Source of the DNA: Methylorubrum populi | GTDB lineage: Bacteria; Pseudomonadota; Alphaproteobacteria; Rhizobiales; Beijerinckiaceae | Assembly (NCBI GenBank): GCA_020741775.1 | Contig: DYYG01000048.1 | Span: forward strand, 1 to 61,569 | DNA length: 61,569 nucleotides | Direction: 5' to 3' | In this document: positions 9,000 through 18,747 of the stretch, piece after piece | Numbering within the stretch: position 1 is the stretch's first letter | How the letters are laid out: each line of letters starts with the position of its first letter | Program-made: the position numbers and the translations under genes | The notes under the pieces: generated by a model | Database searches by the model: none | What the model was told of the DNA's origin: nothing | What the model saw: only the letters and a program-made list of their open reading frames with translations

Positions 9000-10142
9000 T
9001 CAGTTGTTGGTCTGGTCGGGCGCGGCGTGGCCTTGGCCGCTCCCCTCGTGCGTCTTGTCGGCGTCGGGCGCCTCGCTCTTGGGCGCGCGGTGTGAGGCGG
9101 GGGTCGTCGCTCCCGGCGCCTCGTCGCCCCGCTCCGTATGGCGGTTGTCGTACTGGAGCCGCTCGGCGTTCCCGTGGCTCTCCTTGCCGGCGCCGCCCTT
9201 GGCGTCGATGGCCATCATCTCGTGCATGCACATCTTGCCGGGAACGGCGCACATGCCGACGATCTTGTCGAAGAGCCCATCGCTGAACGACGAGTAGTAG
9301 GTGACGGGCACCCGCTCGCTCGGGCGCTCGAGCTGGAGATAAGCCTCGCGGGTCAGATCCGAACCCTGCTGCTTCACTTTGGCGACCCACTGGTCGAAGC
9401 CGTCACCTTCGAGCCCGTGGAACTTGAAGGTCATCCGCGAGAAGCCGCTGCCGCTGTACTGCGAGGCGAGCCCGTCATACTCGCCCGGCTTGTTGATCAC
9501 GGCGTGCAGCTGCGTCTGCATGCCGGGCATGGCGTAGATCATGCCGGCCAGCGCGGGGACGTAGAAGGCGTTCATCACCGAGGAGGCGGTGAGCTTGAAG
9601 GCGATCGGCCGGTTCACCGGCGCGACCAGCTCGTTGACGGTGGCGACGTTGTATTCGGGGTAGAAGAACAGCCACTTCCAATCGAGGGCGACGACCTGCA
9701 CCTCCAGCGGCTTGACCTCCGCCGCCACCGGCTTGCCCGGCTCGATCCGCGAGAGCGGCCGGAACGGGTCGAGGGTGTGGGTGCTGATCCAGGTCAGGGC
9801 GCCGAGGGCGATGATGATCAGCAGCGGCGCGGTCCAGATCACGACCTCGAGGGCGGTCGAGTGATCCCAGTCGGGATCGTGGCGGGCCGCCGTGTTCGAG
9901 GCGCGGTAGCGCCACGCGAACAGCAGGGTCAGCACGATCACCGGGATGATGATGAGCAGCATCAGCCCGGTCGAGGCGAGGACGAGGTTGCGCTGCTGCA
10001 CGGCGATGTCGCCGGAGGGCTGCATCACCACGAGGTTGCAGCCGGCGAGCAGGCCGAACAGGGGCAGCAGGACGAGTCCGCGCAGGATCCGGCGCGCGGA
10101 GCCGGCCCCGGCAGGAGCCCTGAGTGAACGGTCGGCGGTCAT
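9000..10142 (-). CDS. cyoA: Cytochrome o ubiquinol oxidase subunit II (lipoprotein)
   Basis: 380 residues from the ATG at 10142. An in-frame ATG at 10163 would add seven residues, and neither start has a clear Shine-Dalgarno sequence. A basic N-terminus runs into the lipobox LLAGC, so it is a predicted lipoprotein. Two membrane helices follow, then the periplasmic cupredoxin domain (ALDWKWLFFYPEYNVAT), which lacks CuA ligands as expected for a quinol oxidase. The C-terminus carries about 65 extra hydrophilic residues rich in His, Ala and Glu that E. coli CyoA lacks. Confidence 0.95.
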   Translation of the reverse strand: MTADRSLRAPAGAGSARRILRGLVLLPLFGLLAGCNLVVMQPSGDIAVQQRNLVLASTGLMLLIIIPVIVLTLLFAWRYRASNTAARHDPDWDHSTALEVVIWTAPLLIIIALGALTWISTHTLDPFRPLSRIEPGKPVAAEVKPLEVQVVALDWKWLFFYPEYNVATVNELVAPVNRPIAFKLTASSVMNAFYVPALAGMIYAMPGMQTQLHAVINKPGEYDGLASQYSGSGFSRMTFKFHGLEGDGFDQWVAKVKQQGSDLTREAYLQLERPSERVPVTYYSSFSDGLFDKIVGMCAVPGKMCMHEMMAIDAKGGAGKESHGNAERLQYDNRHTERGDEAPGATTPASHRAPKSEAPDADKTHEGSGQGHAAPDQTNN

Positions 10143-10255
10143 GGCCAAGAATCTTCGTTCCATCACAAGGGCCGCGCGGGTCTTGTCCCGCACGGCGACG
10201 GTTCGGTTCGCTCAACAATCCGGGCGGGCGGATCCATCCGCCCGCGACGGCGGGA

Positions 10256-11590
10256 TCACATCTGGCGCATCTCGGAGCGGTCGAGGCCGAGGGCGAGCAG
10301 CGTCGCCAGCGCCCCCGACAGCAGGTACACGCCGACCATCGCGAGCCCGTATTCGGTGGAGAGGTACAGCACCACCAGGGGGGCGAAGCCGGCGCCGAAC
10401 AGCCAGGCGAGGTCGGAGGTGAGCGCCGCGCCGGTATAGCGGTAGCGCGCGCCGAGGCGGGAGGTCACCGCGCCGGCGGTCTGGCCATAGGACAGGCCGA
10501 GCAGCATGAAGCCGATATTGACGTAGATCGTCTGGCCGATGGCGTTCTCGCCGAAGATCAGCGGCGCCAGGATGCTGCCGCAGGCGAAGACGGCGATCAG
10601 CCCGGCGCTGATGAGCAGCATGTTGCGGCGCCCGATCTGGTCGGCGATCAGCCCCGAGGCCGCGATGGCGCCGGCGCAGATCATGGCACCGGAGAACTGC
10701 ACCATCAGGAATTCGCCGGCGGAGCGGTCGCTCGACAGGGTGAGCCAAGCGATCGGGAAGATCGTCACGAGATGGAACAGGGCGAAGCTCGCCAGCGGCA
10801 CGAAGGCGCCGATCCACACGTCGAGGGCGTGGTGGCGGGCCAGATCGACGACGCCGACCGGCTCCAGCTGGCCCTTGTCGAGGAGCCGGGTGAATTCCGG
10901 GGTGGCGACGAGCCGGAGCCGCGCGAACAGGGCCACCACGTTGATGGTGAAGGCGCAGAAGAACGGGAAGCGCCAGCCCCAATCGATGAAGTCGGCCTGG
11001 GTCAGATTGACCACGAAGAAGGAGAACAGGGCGCTCGCCACCATGAAGCCGATCGGAGCGCCGAGCTGCGGGATCATCGCGTACCAGCCGCGCTGCTCCC
11101 GGGGGGCGTTGAGGGCGAGCAGCGAGGCCATGCCGTCCCAGGCTCCGCCGAGGGCGAAGCCCTGGGCGACGCGCAGCACCGCGAGCAGCTCGATGGCGAC
11201 GACGCCGATCGAATCGTAGCTCGGCAGGAAGCTGATCGCGGCGGTCGAGCCGCCGAGCATGAACAGGGCGATGGTGAGCTTCACCCCGCGCCCGTGCCGC
11301 TTGTGGATCTTCATGAAGAAGATCGATCCGAGCGGGCGGGCGATGAAGGCGAGCGCGAAGATGCCGAAGGAGTAGAGCGTCCCGGCCAGCGGCTCCGCGA
11401 ACGGGAAGAACACCTTCGGGAACACCAGCACCGCAGCGATGCCGAACACGAAGAAGTCGAAATATTCCGACGCGCGTCCGATCACCACGCCGAGCGCGAT
11501 GTCGTTGGGGTGGACGTCGTGGTGGCTCATGGCCACCTGCGCGTCCCGCTCGAGGGGTCGGGAAGTGGCCGTGGCGTTGTCGGTGGTCAT
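10256..11590 (-). CDS. MFS transporter, metabolite:H+ symporter type
   Basis: About 444 residues, 12 predicted helices. The motif GRASEYFDFFVFG near the N-terminus, then RPLGSIFFMKIHKRHGRG and RVAQGFALGGAWDG, place it in the sugar/metabolite:H+ symporter group of the major facilitator superfamily (ShiA/ProP/YhjE-like). The substrate is unknown. It lies 114 bases upstream of cyoA on the same strand and probably leads the cyo operon; I recall similar linkage in other Rhizobiales. ATG at 11590 was chosen (MTTDNATATS); another ATG lies ten codons upstream at 11620. Confidence 0.88.
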   Translation of the reverse strand: MTTDNATATSRPLERDAQVAMSHHDVHPNDIALGVVIGRASEYFDFFVFGIAAVLVFPKVFFPFAEPLAGTLYSFGIFALAFIARPLGSIFFMKIHKRHGRGVKLTIALFMLGGSTAAISFLPSYDSIGVVAIELLAVLRVAQGFALGGAWDGMASLLALNAPREQRGWYAMIPQLGAPIGFMVASALFSFFVVNLTQADFIDWGWRFPFFCAFTINVVALFARLRLVATPEFTRLLDKGQLEPVGVVDLARHHALDVWIGAFVPLASFALFHLVTIFPIAWLTLSSDRSAGEFLMVQFSGAMICAGAIAASGLIADQIGRRNMLLISAGLIAVFACGSILAPLIFGENAIGQTIYVNIGFMLLGLSYGQTAGAVTSRLGARYRYTGAALTSDLAWLFGAGFAPLVVLYLSTEYGLAMVGVYLLSGALATLLALGLDRSEMRQM

Positions 11591-11893
11591 CGCGGGCAGC
11601 CGGCTCGCCTGAAGGTGCATCGATGCCGCCGCCTTGCCGCGGCGTTCGGCATGTGCCTAGCGGATGGGTTCACATCCGCAAAGAGATTTTGGCGTCGCAA
11701 CAGGGCGCACAGGACGGCCATGCAACCAAAGCAGAGGTCGCGCGATCACGCGCGCGGGACGGGTCACGCTAGGCACAGGATGCATGATAGATCCGGACCG
11801 GCAGTATAAATCGTTTCCGATGCCGCCCCGGTCCGACGCAAACGATCTCGTCCGGCGAGTCGGCCGCCGCGGCGGGGGCGGCCGATGCCGGGA
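11591..11893. other. Intergenic region upstream of the MFS-cyo operon, with a palindrome
   Basis: No gene is seen. It separates the end of the RND operon from the start of the MFS-cyo operon, so it should hold the cyo promoter. An inverted repeat, GCGGATG (11660-11666) and CATCCGC (11673-11679) with a 6-base spacer, lies 70-90 bases upstream of the MFS start and is a candidate operator. No convincing -35/-10 pair stands out. Confidence 0.5.
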
Positions 11894-14800
11894 TCAGGCG
11901 CGCGCCGCTCCGTCCCGGGGCGGAGCCTTGATCCGGTACCAGCCGACATAGAGCGCCGGCAGGAACAGCAGGGTCAGCAGGGTCGCGGCCAGGATGCCGC
12001 CGATCATCGCGTAGGCCATCGGCCCCCAGAACACCTCGCGGGCGATCGGGATCAGGCCGAGGCTCGCCGCCGCCGCCGTCAGCAGGATCGGTCGCATGCG
12101 GTGGCGGGTGGCTTCCACCACGGCGTCCCACGGGCCCATCCCCTCCGCCTCGCATTCCTCGATCTGGCTCACCAGGATCACGGCGTTGCGCACGATGATC
12201 CCGATCAGCGCCAGGATGCCGAGGATGGCGACGAAGCCCATCGGCTTGTCGAAGAGCAGCAGGGCCGGCACCACGCCGATCAATCCGAGGGGCGCGACCG
12301 AGAACACCAAGAACAGCTTCTGGAAGCTCTGGAGCTGGACCATCAGGAACAGGGCCATGGCGAGCAGCATCACCGGCACCACGGCGGCGATCGGCCCCTG
12401 GCCCTTGCCCGCTTCCTCGACCGCGCCGCCGGTGGCGAGCGTATAGCCCTCCGGCAAGGCCTTCACATAGGCGTCGATGGCCGGCTGCAGGGCGGCGACG
12501 ACGGTGGGCGGCTGGGTCGCGTCGGTGATGGTGGCGCGCACCGTCAGGGTCGGCACCCGGTCGCGGCGCCAGACGATCGGCTGCTCCAGGTCGTAATCGA
12601 TCTTGGCGAAGGCCAGGATCGGCACCACCGCGCCGTTGGAGAGGGCGACCTGCAGGCTCTGGAGCGTGTCGAGGGAGGTCCGCTCCACCGTGCGGGCCCG
12701 GCCCACCACGTTCACGAGATAGATCGAATCGCGCACCTGCGTGATCGCCTGGCCGCCGACGATGCCATTGAGGATGCCGGCGATGTCCTGGCTGGTGACG
12801 CCGAGCTGGCGCGCCTTGTCCTGCAGGATCTCGACGCGCAGCACCTTGCCGGGCTCGTTCCAGTCGAAGGTCGGCACCGCGAGGCGCGGGTCGGTCGCCA
12901 CCACGTCGGCGAGCTTGAGGGCGAGGCGGCGCACCTCCTGCACATCGGGCCCGGAGAGGCGGTACTGGATCGGGCGGCCCACCGGGGGCCCGAGATTGAG
13001 CGGCTGCACCAGCACGTCGGTGCCGACGAAATCATGCCGTCCGATCCGCTGCAGTCGGGCGATGACCCGGTCCCGCACCTCCAGCGACTTCGTGACGATC
13101 ACGATCTGCCCGAAGAAGGCGTTGGCGAGCTGCTGGTCCAGGGGCAGGTAGAAGCGCACCGCACCCTGGCCGACATAGGAGGACCAGCGGTCGATCTCGG
13201 GGTCGTCCTTCAGATACGCCTCGAAGCGGTCCATCTGCGCCTTGGTCTCGGCGATGGTGGCGTTCTGCGGCAGGGTCAGGTCGACGAGGACCTCGCTGCG
13301 GTCGGAGGACGGGAAGAACTGCTGCTGCACATGGCCCATCCCGACGACGGCGAGCCCCATCAGCGCGACGCAGATGACCACGGTGGTCCAGCGCAGCCGC
13401 ATCGCCACCCGCAGCACCGCCATGAAGGCGCGGGTGAACAGGCCCTGCTTCTCGGCATGGTGCTTCATGGTCCGGGGCAGGATGGTGACGCCGAGCAGCG
13501 GCGCGAACAGGACCGCGACCACCCAGGAGACGAGGAGCGCGGCGGCGATCACCACGAACAGCGAGTAGGTGTACTCGCCCGCCGAGGAGCCGTTGAAGCC
13601 GATCGGCAGGAAGCCCGCCACCGTCACCAGGGTGCCGGTGAGCATCGGGAAGGCGGTGGAGGTGTAGGCGAAGGTCGCCGCCTTCTTCAGGGAGTCGCCG
13701 AGTTCGAGGCGGGCCACCATCATCTCGACGGTGATCATCGCGTCGTCGACGAGCAGGCCGAGCGCGATGATGAGGGCGCCGAGCGAGATGCGCTGCAGCG
13801 TCACGCCCATCACCTGCATGATCACGAAGACGATGGCGAGCACCAGCGGGATCGAGACCGCGACGACGAGGCCGGCGCGCAGGCCGAGGCTCACGAAGCT
13901 CACCACCAGCACGATGACCACCGCCTCGACCAGGGCCTTGGTGAAGCCGCCGACCGCCTCCTCGACGATCTTGGGCTGGTCGGAGACGAGGTGAATGCCG
14001 ACGCCGATGGGCAGCTTGCCCTCGATGAGGTGCATGCGCTCCTTCAGATCCTCGCCGAACTTCAGCAGGTTGGCGTTGGGGCGCATGGCGATGGCGAGCC
14101 CGATCGCGGGCTTGCCGTCGACGCGGAACATCGCCGCCGGCGGATCCTCGTAGCCGCGGGAGATCTCGGCCACATCGGCGAGGCGGAAGAAGCGGTCGTT
14201 GAAGCGCAGGTTGACGTTGCGCAGGGAGTCCTCGGAGGTGAACTGGCCGCTCACCCGCAAGGACACCCGCTCCGGCCCCGCCTGGACCACGCCGGAGGCC
14301 GCCACCGCGTTCTGCGACTGGAGCGCCTTGATCAGGGCCTGGATGTCGATGCCGTAGCCGGCGAGCTTGCGGGTCGAGAAATCGAGATAGATCGTCTCGC
14401 CCTGCACGCCCATCAGCAGGGTCTTGCCGATATTGGGCACCTTCAGGATCTCGGTGCGCACGCCCTCGACATAGTCGCGCAGCTGGCGATGGGTCAGGCC
14501 GTCGGCGGTGAAGGCGTAGACGTTGCCGTAGACGTCGCCGAACTCGTCGTTGAAGGCAGGCCCCTGAACGCCCTGCGGGAAGGTGTGCTGGATGTCGCCG
14601 AGGCGCTTCCTCACCTGATAGAAGGCGGGCTGAATCTCTTCCTTCTTCGTGGTGTCGCGGAACTGCACGAACACCGTGGCCTGGCCCGGCGTGGTGTAGC
14701 TCCTGACGTAGTCGAGGGCGTTGATCTGCTGCAATTCCTTCTCGATCCGGTCGGTGACCTGATCGAGGGTGTCCTTGATGGTGGCGCCGGGCCAGCTCGC

Positions 14801-14953
14801 CTGGACCACCATGGTCTTGATGGCAAAGGGCGGGTCCTCCTCCCGGCCGAGCCGGGAATAGGCCATCACGCCGGCCACGAGGCTGACGAGCATCAGGAAC
14901 CAGACCAGCGAGCGGTGGCCGAGGGCCCAGTCGGAGAGGTTGAAGTCCTTCAC
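11894..14953 (-). CDS. RND efflux pump permease (AcrB/TriC-like)
   Basis: 1019 residues with the RND layout: a membrane helix at the N-terminus (SLVWFLMLVSLVAGVMAYSR), a large periplasmic loop, helices 2-6, a second loop and six further helices. The TM4 proton-relay aspartates are in GLLVDDAMITVEMM. It is an inner-membrane drug/proton antiporter working in a tripartite pump. It is downstream of two adaptor genes; two adaptors with one permease recalls Pseudomonas TriABC. No outer-membrane channel gene is nearby, so the pump probably uses a TolC-like protein coded elsewhere. Confidence 0.93.
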   Translation of the reverse strand: MKDFNLSDWALGHRSLVWFLMLVSLVAGVMAYSRLGREEDPPFAIKTMVVQASWPGATIKDTLDQVTDRIEKELQQINALDYVRSYTTPGQATVFVQFRDTTKKEEIQPAFYQVRKRLGDIQHTFPQGVQGPAFNDEFGDVYGNVYAFTADGLTHRQLRDYVEGVRTEILKVPNIGKTLLMGVQGETIYLDFSTRKLAGYGIDIQALIKALQSQNAVAASGVVQAGPERVSLRVSGQFTSEDSLRNVNLRFNDRFFRLADVAEISRGYEDPPAAMFRVDGKPAIGLAIAMRPNANLLKFGEDLKERMHLIEGKLPIGVGIHLVSDQPKIVEEAVGGFTKALVEAVVIVLVVSFVSLGLRAGLVVAVSIPLVLAIVFVIMQVMGVTLQRISLGALIIALGLLVDDAMITVEMMVARLELGDSLKKAATFAYTSTAFPMLTGTLVTVAGFLPIGFNGSSAGEYTYSLFVVIAAALLVSWVVAVLFAPLLGVTILPRTMKHHAEKQGLFTRAFMAVLRVAMRLRWTTVVICVALMGLAVVGMGHVQQQFFPSSDRSEVLVDLTLPQNATIAETKAQMDRFEAYLKDDPEIDRWSSYVGQGAVRFYLPLDQQLANAFFGQIVIVTKSLEVRDRVIARLQRIGRHDFVGTDVLVQPLNLGPPVGRPIQYRLSGPDVQEVRRLALKLADVVATDPRLAVPTFDWNEPGKVLRVEILQDKARQLGVTSQDIAGILNGIVGGQAITQVRDSIYLVNVVGRARTVERTSLDTLQSLQVALSNGAVVPILAFAKIDYDLEQPIVWRRDRVPTLTVRATITDATQPPTVVAALQPAIDAYVKALPEGYTLATGGAVEEAGKGQGPIAAVVPVMLLAMALFLMVQLQSFQKLFLVFSVAPLGLIGVVPALLLFDKPMGFVAILGILALIGIIVRNAVILVSQIEECEAEGMGPWDAVVEATRHRMRPILLTAAAASLGLIPIAREVFWGPMAYAMIGGILAATLLTLLFLPALYVGWYRIKAPPRDGAARA

Positions 14954-15015
14954 GCGCGAAAATCCCCGCAGACTCGCTTGCCGGCCGTCTCGCCGGCCCT
15001 TGTGCCGTCCACCGC

Positions 15016-16155
15016 TCAGTTCCGGTCGTCGGCCAGCCGCACGGTCTGGCCGTCGCTCAGGGAATGGACGCCCGCCACCACGACCCGCTCGCCAGGTTCC
15101 AGCCCCGCCCGCACGGCGATGCGCCCGTGGCCGTCCGCCCCGTCACCGGCCAGGGTCACGTCGCGGCGCTCGACATGCAGGTCCTCTTGCAGATCCCCTT
15201 GCGGATTGCCCTGCTTGTCCTTGTCCCGCCCCCCCGGCACGATCCAGACCGAGCGCCGCCCGTCCGTCTCCAGCAAAGCGGTGGCGGGCAGGACGAAGCG
15301 GCGCGCGGTGGGGCGCTCCAGCGAGACGGTGATGGTCGCCCCGAGCCGGAAGGCCGGGCCCGGCTCCTCCAGGGTCAGGCGGATGCGGCGGGTGCGGGTG
15401 CCGGATTCGGCGAAGGGGGCGACCTCGCGGACGCGGCCCCGCGCGGTGATCTCCGGGGCGCTCTGAAGCACCACGGTGAACAGGCCGTCCTTGGGCATGG
15501 CGCCGGCCAGGGTCTCGGGAATGTCGACCACCGCCTCGCGGGTCTCGGGCCGGGCGAGCGTCACGATCCCCTGCCCCGGGCTCACCACCTGCCCGACCTC
15601 GGCGAGGCGCTGGGTGACGACGCCGTCGAAATCGGCGTGCAGCTCGGTATAGCCGATCTGGTCGCGGGCCTTCTGCAGGCTGGCGCCGGCCTGGGCGAGG
15701 CGGGCCTGGGCGGTGTCACGCCGGGCCACCGCCGCGTCGAGCTGGGCCTGGGTGACGTTGCCGCCCTCCATCAGGCGGCGGGTGCGCGCCTCGGTGGCAT
15801 TGGCGTTCTCGGCCTGAGCCTTGGCATCCGCGAGCTCGGCCTCGGCGCGGCTCAGGTCGAACCGCGACACGATCGGGTCGAGGGCGGCGAGCCGCTGGCC
15901 TCGTCTCACCACGTCGCCGACGGTGACGTCGCGGGCCACCACCCGGCCGCCGATCTGGAAGCCGAGCTGCGACTGGTAGCGCGGCTCGACCGTGCCGGCG
16001 AAGGGGCCGAAGATCTCGCTGTCGGTGGGCCGGGCCAGGGTGGTCAGGACCGGCCGCACCGGCGGCGGCGGCGGGGCCTCCTGCGACGGCTGACAGCCGG
16101 CGAGGGCGAGGATGGGGCCCAGCACGAGGATCAAGACGGGGGCTGCGCGCGTCAT
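15016..16155 (-). CDS. RND periplasmic adaptor, lipoprotein (second of two)
   Basis: 379 residues. The N-terminus has a short hydrophobic stretch ending in the lipobox LALAGC, so a lipid anchor is predicted. HlyD/MFP order: lipoyl half (GGRVVARDVTVGDVVRRG), an alpha-hairpin rich in Ala, Glu and Arg (residues about 95-165), the second lipoyl half (DFDGVVTQRLAEVGQVVSPG), then beta-barrel and membrane-proximal domains. The ATG at 16155 overlaps the stop of the first adaptor (ATGA). Confidence 0.92.
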   Translation of the reverse strand: MTRAAPVLILVLGPILALAGCQPSQEAPPPPPVRPVLTTLARPTDSEIFGPFAGTVEPRYQSQLGFQIGGRVVARDVTVGDVVRRGQRLAALDPIVSRFDLSRAEAELADAKAQAENANATEARTRRLMEGGNVTQAQLDAAVARRDTAQARLAQAGASLQKARDQIGYTELHADFDGVVTQRLAEVGQVVSPGQGIVTLARPETREAVVDIPETLAGAMPKDGLFTVVLQSAPEITARGRVREVAPFAESGTRTRRIRLTLEEPGPAFRLGATITVSLERPTARRFVLPATALLETDGRRSVWIVPGGRDKDKQGNPQGDLQEDLHVERRDVTLAGDGADGHGRIAVRAGLEPGERVVVAGVHSLSDGQTVRLADDRN

Positions 16156-17297
16156 CGTCCGCCCTTCCCCGCCGCATCCGCGGCCGTGTCCGCCGGCCCC
16201 GCGACCGCGACGCGCTGGCCCGGACGCAGGAACTGGATGCCGGCGATCACCACCGTCTCGCCGGGCGCGACGCCGTCCTTCAGCACGATGTCGTCGAAGC
16301 CGTAGCGGTCGATCTCGACGCCTCGGATCGAAACCTTGCCCGTGGCGGGATCGTGGATCCACACCGCCGGCCGGTCGTCGGAGCGGTAGAGCGCCGACCA
16401 GGGCAGCACCACCGCCTCGCGCTGGGCGAAGCGGCCCCGGCCGATCACCACGGCGCCGAGGGACATCGCCGGCGGCGTTTCCTCCAGCCCGACCTTGACC
16501 CGCACGGTGCCGCTCGACGCATCCACCGTCGGCGAGATCTCGCGCACATGCCCGGTCGCCTCCACCCGGGGATCGGATTGGAGCGTGACGCGGATCGTCT
16601 TCTCGGCGGGCGGGTTGGCGGTCAGGGCCTCGTAGACGTTGAACACCGCGTCCCGGGGCCCGTCCTGGGCGAGCACCATCACCGCCTGCCCCGCCTGCAC
16701 CACCTGCCCGACCTCGAAGGTCCGGCTCATGACGATGCCGGACACGCCCGCGCGCAGCTCGGTATAGGAGAGCTGCTCCTCGGCGGTGCCGAGGGCCGCC
16801 TTGGCCGAATCGACCGCCGCCTGGGAGGTCCGCAGCTGTTGCTCGGCGTTGTCGTAGGATGGCCGGGTGGTATAGCCGCTGCCGATGAGCTGCTTCTGGC
16901 GCTCGAAGGTCACCTTGGCCTGGGTGAGCTGCGCCTCCGCCGAGACCAGGGCGGCCCGGGCATTGTCGAGATTGGCCCGCTGCGTCAGCGGCTCCAGCAC
17001 CGCCAGCACCTGATCGGCGGTGACATGGTCACCCACCTCGACCCGGCGCTCGGCGACCTTGCCATTGGTGCGGAAGGCGACGTTGGTCTGGGCCTGGGCC
17101 TGGATGTCGCCGGTCAGCACCACATCCGAGGCGACGGGGGTTTTCTGCGCCCGCCGGACCCGGACCAGCACCACGGACGGATCGTCCGCCGCCGCGGCCG
17201 GCGCCTCGGCGCGCGCGACCGGCACCGGGAGGGTGGCCGGGAAGCCCGCCAGGACAGCGGCCATGGAAGCGGCGAGGGAACGGAGCCGTAAGGTCAT
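16152..17297 (-). CDS. RND periplasmic adaptor (first of two)
   Basis: 381 residues with a Sec-type signal (cleavage probably after VARAEA) and no lipobox. MFP order: FRTNGKVAERRVEVGDHV lipoyl half, an alpha-hairpin about 90-160, AGVSGIVMSRTFEVGQVVQ, then the barrel domain. It is the first gene of the adaptor-adaptor-permease operon and is divergent from the tetR gene across 142 bases that contain a palindromic operator. Confidence 0.92.
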   Translation of the reverse strand: MTLRLRSLAASMAAVLAGFPATLPVPVARAEAPAAAADDPSVVLVRVRRAQKTPVASDVVLTGDIQAQAQTNVAFRTNGKVAERRVEVGDHVTADQVLAVLEPLTQRANLDNARAALVSAEAQLTQAKVTFERQKQLIGSGYTTRPSYDNAEQQLRTSQAAVDSAKAALGTAEEQLSYTELRAGVSGIVMSRTFEVGQVVQAGQAVMVLAQDGPRDAVFNVYEALTANPPAEKTIRVTLQSDPRVEATGHVREISPTVDASSGTVRVKVGLEETPPAMSLGAVVIGRGRFAQREAVVLPWSALYRSDDRPAVWIHDPATGKVSIRGVEIDRYGFDDIVLKDGVAPGETVVIAGIQFLRPGQRVAVAGPADTAADAAGKGGR

Positions 17298-17399
17298 CGG
17301 CCGGGTTTTCCGAGCGGCGGCGGCGAAGCGAACGGCATGGCCGATGCGTTGCCGCCACGGGGCGACTTTCGCGGCGCAGGCTTATCGCGTATCTTACCG

Positions 17400-17413
17400 A
17401 CCGTCCAGACGGT
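17400..17413. promoter_or_regulatory. Candidate TetR operator: 14-bp palindrome in the divergent promoter
   Basis: ACCGTC-CA-GACGGT is a perfect inverted repeat 27-40 bases upstream of the tetR start and about 100 bases upstream of the efflux operon. Position, symmetry and size fit a TetR dimer site that would repress both the regulator and the pump. No other palindrome of this quality was seen in the intergenic space. Confidence 0.7.
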
Positions 17414-17439
17414 TTTTTATTGCGGGTTCGGGAGCGACC

Positions 17440-18000
17440 ATGGCGCAGAAAACGCGCGGCCGGCGCGACGAGCGGGCGGGGGTGATCCTCGACGCGGCGG
17501 GTGCGGTGCTGCGCCGTGGCGGGTCGCGGGCGCTGACGATCGACGCGGTGGCGGCGCAGGCGGGCCTGAGCAAGGGAGGCGTGCTGCACCATTACGCCTC
17601 GAAGGATGCGCTGATCCTCGCGCTGGTCGCCCGCGAACTCAAGGAATTGCGGGACGGCATCGCCGCCTGCGAGGGGGAGCATCCGCCGGGCCCGTCCGGG
17701 CTGGCCCTGGCCATGGTCGCCCATCTGCGCCACAGCTATTGCGGCGAGGACGAGTTTTCCCGCGCCCTGCTCCTCGCCGCCGTGGAGAATCCGGAGGCGC
17801 TCGACGGCTACCGCGTCTTCGTGGCCGAGCGCCTGGCCCGGCTCGATGCTGCGAAGGGACCGCCCGGCACCGGGATGGCTCTATTCTTTTCCTTGCTCGG
17901 CGTGGTGATGGGGCGCACCCTCGGCTTCCACGATCTCAGCGCGGCGCAGATCGAGCCGCTCCTGAGCGCCCTCGAACGCACCGCGCGGGACCTCGGCTGA
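17440..18000 (+). CDS. TetR/AcrR-family transcriptional repressor
   Basis: 186 residues. The N-terminal helix-turn-helix is clear: ILDAAGAVLRRGGSRALTID followed by VAAQAGLSKGGVLHHYASKDAL. The C-terminal ligand-binding half is helical and variable (LLLAAVENPEALDGYRVF). A GGGAG-like Shine-Dalgarno sequence precedes the ATG at 17440. It is divergent from the RND efflux operon, with the palindrome at 17400-17413 between, so it most likely represses the pump and itself and is released by a pump substrate. Confidence 0.92.
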   Translation: MAQKTRGRRDERAGVILDAAGAVLRRGGSRALTIDAVAAQAGLSKGGVLHHYASKDALILALVARELKELRDGIAACEGEHPPGPSGLALAMVAHLRHSYCGEDEFSRALLLAAVENPEALDGYRVFVAERLARLDAAKGPPGTGMALFFSLLGVVMGRTLGFHDLSAAQIEPLLSALERTARDLG

Positions 18001-18542
18001 CGGATCGCCGCACCCCGGCGCCGCGCCACGGAAATCGCAGGCGGGGCGATGCGCCAAGCCCTTGTGTTGGCAGCGTCTTTTCCGGCAAGCCGAAGGTCGT
18101 CGCCGGGGATGGCGTCCGTGATCGCTCCTCCGAGGGCCCTGAGGAACGGCCGCGGGCATGCAGCGGTTATGGAAGCGGCCCGGAATGAATCCGGGATGAA
18201 CACGCCCCTCGCCCCCCAACGGATGGCAACGACGTGCGGCGATGCCCTCTTCGACCTCTTCGACTGCGTCCCGCTTCGGCTCCGTCCGCAGCCGGGATGC
18301 CTGAGCCTCGCCCCCTCCCGATGCCGCACCGCGTCGGCTCAAGCCGGCATACCCGTGTCCGCCCATTGCGGAGGCTCGCTATGCCGCCCGGCCTCACCTG
18401 ATGCGCACCGGTGGATCGCCGGGAGCGATCCATCACATGTTCTTTCGAAGAAAAGCGGATCGCTATCGAACGGCGTTGGGCGGGTCCTGCCGCCCCTTGA
18501 GCCCTTGAAGGTCGCTCTCACCCCTCCGACGCGGGAAGGACT
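18001..18542. other. Gene-poor stretch downstream of tetR
   Basis: Open frames here read as low-complexity Arg/Pro/Ser/Ala text without motifs, so I call no gene. A frame around 18109-18300 (containing TTCGDALFDLFDC) may be a decayed remnant. The last bases, GGGAAGGACT, are the ribosome binding site of the next small gene. Confidence 0.5.
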
Positions 18543-18722
18543 ATGCCGACGAACGACACCGACGCCCTCGCCGACATTGCCGCGTTGTGCACGGCCGCGC
18601 GTGCGAGGCTGCCGGTGTCGAGTTGTCACCGGCTCCGCGTCCTGCTCGACATGATCCTGATCGATCTCGAGCGCGAACAGCCGAAGGAGGCGGTGGCGAG
18701 CGAGCGGCAGGACCGGACCTGA
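18543..18722 (+). CDS. Small hypothetical protein, 59 residues
   Basis: The ATG at 18543 follows a good ribosome binding site (GGGAAGGACT). The product begins MPTNDTDALADIAALC and ends EREQPKEAVASERQDRT; the middle (CHRLRVLLDMILIDL) is a predicted amphipathic helix. There is no signal peptide and no known domain. The strong ribosome binding site and sensible composition support a real gene. Confidence 0.55.
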   Translation: MPTNDTDALADIAALCTAARARLPVSSCHRLRVLLDMILIDLEREQPKEAVASERQDRT

Positions 18723-18747
18723 TGCCCGCCCCGGCCATCGACCCGGA

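Noticed and set aside
11885..15466. 1193-codon plus-strand frame opposite the RND permease
   Set aside because: Antisense shadow of the permease and adaptor; no recognisable domain despite its length.
18049..18654. 201-codon plus-strand frame after tetR
   Set aside because: Low-complexity Arg/Pro/Ser text, no good ribosome site, and it overlaps the better-supported 59-residue gene at 18543 in another frame.
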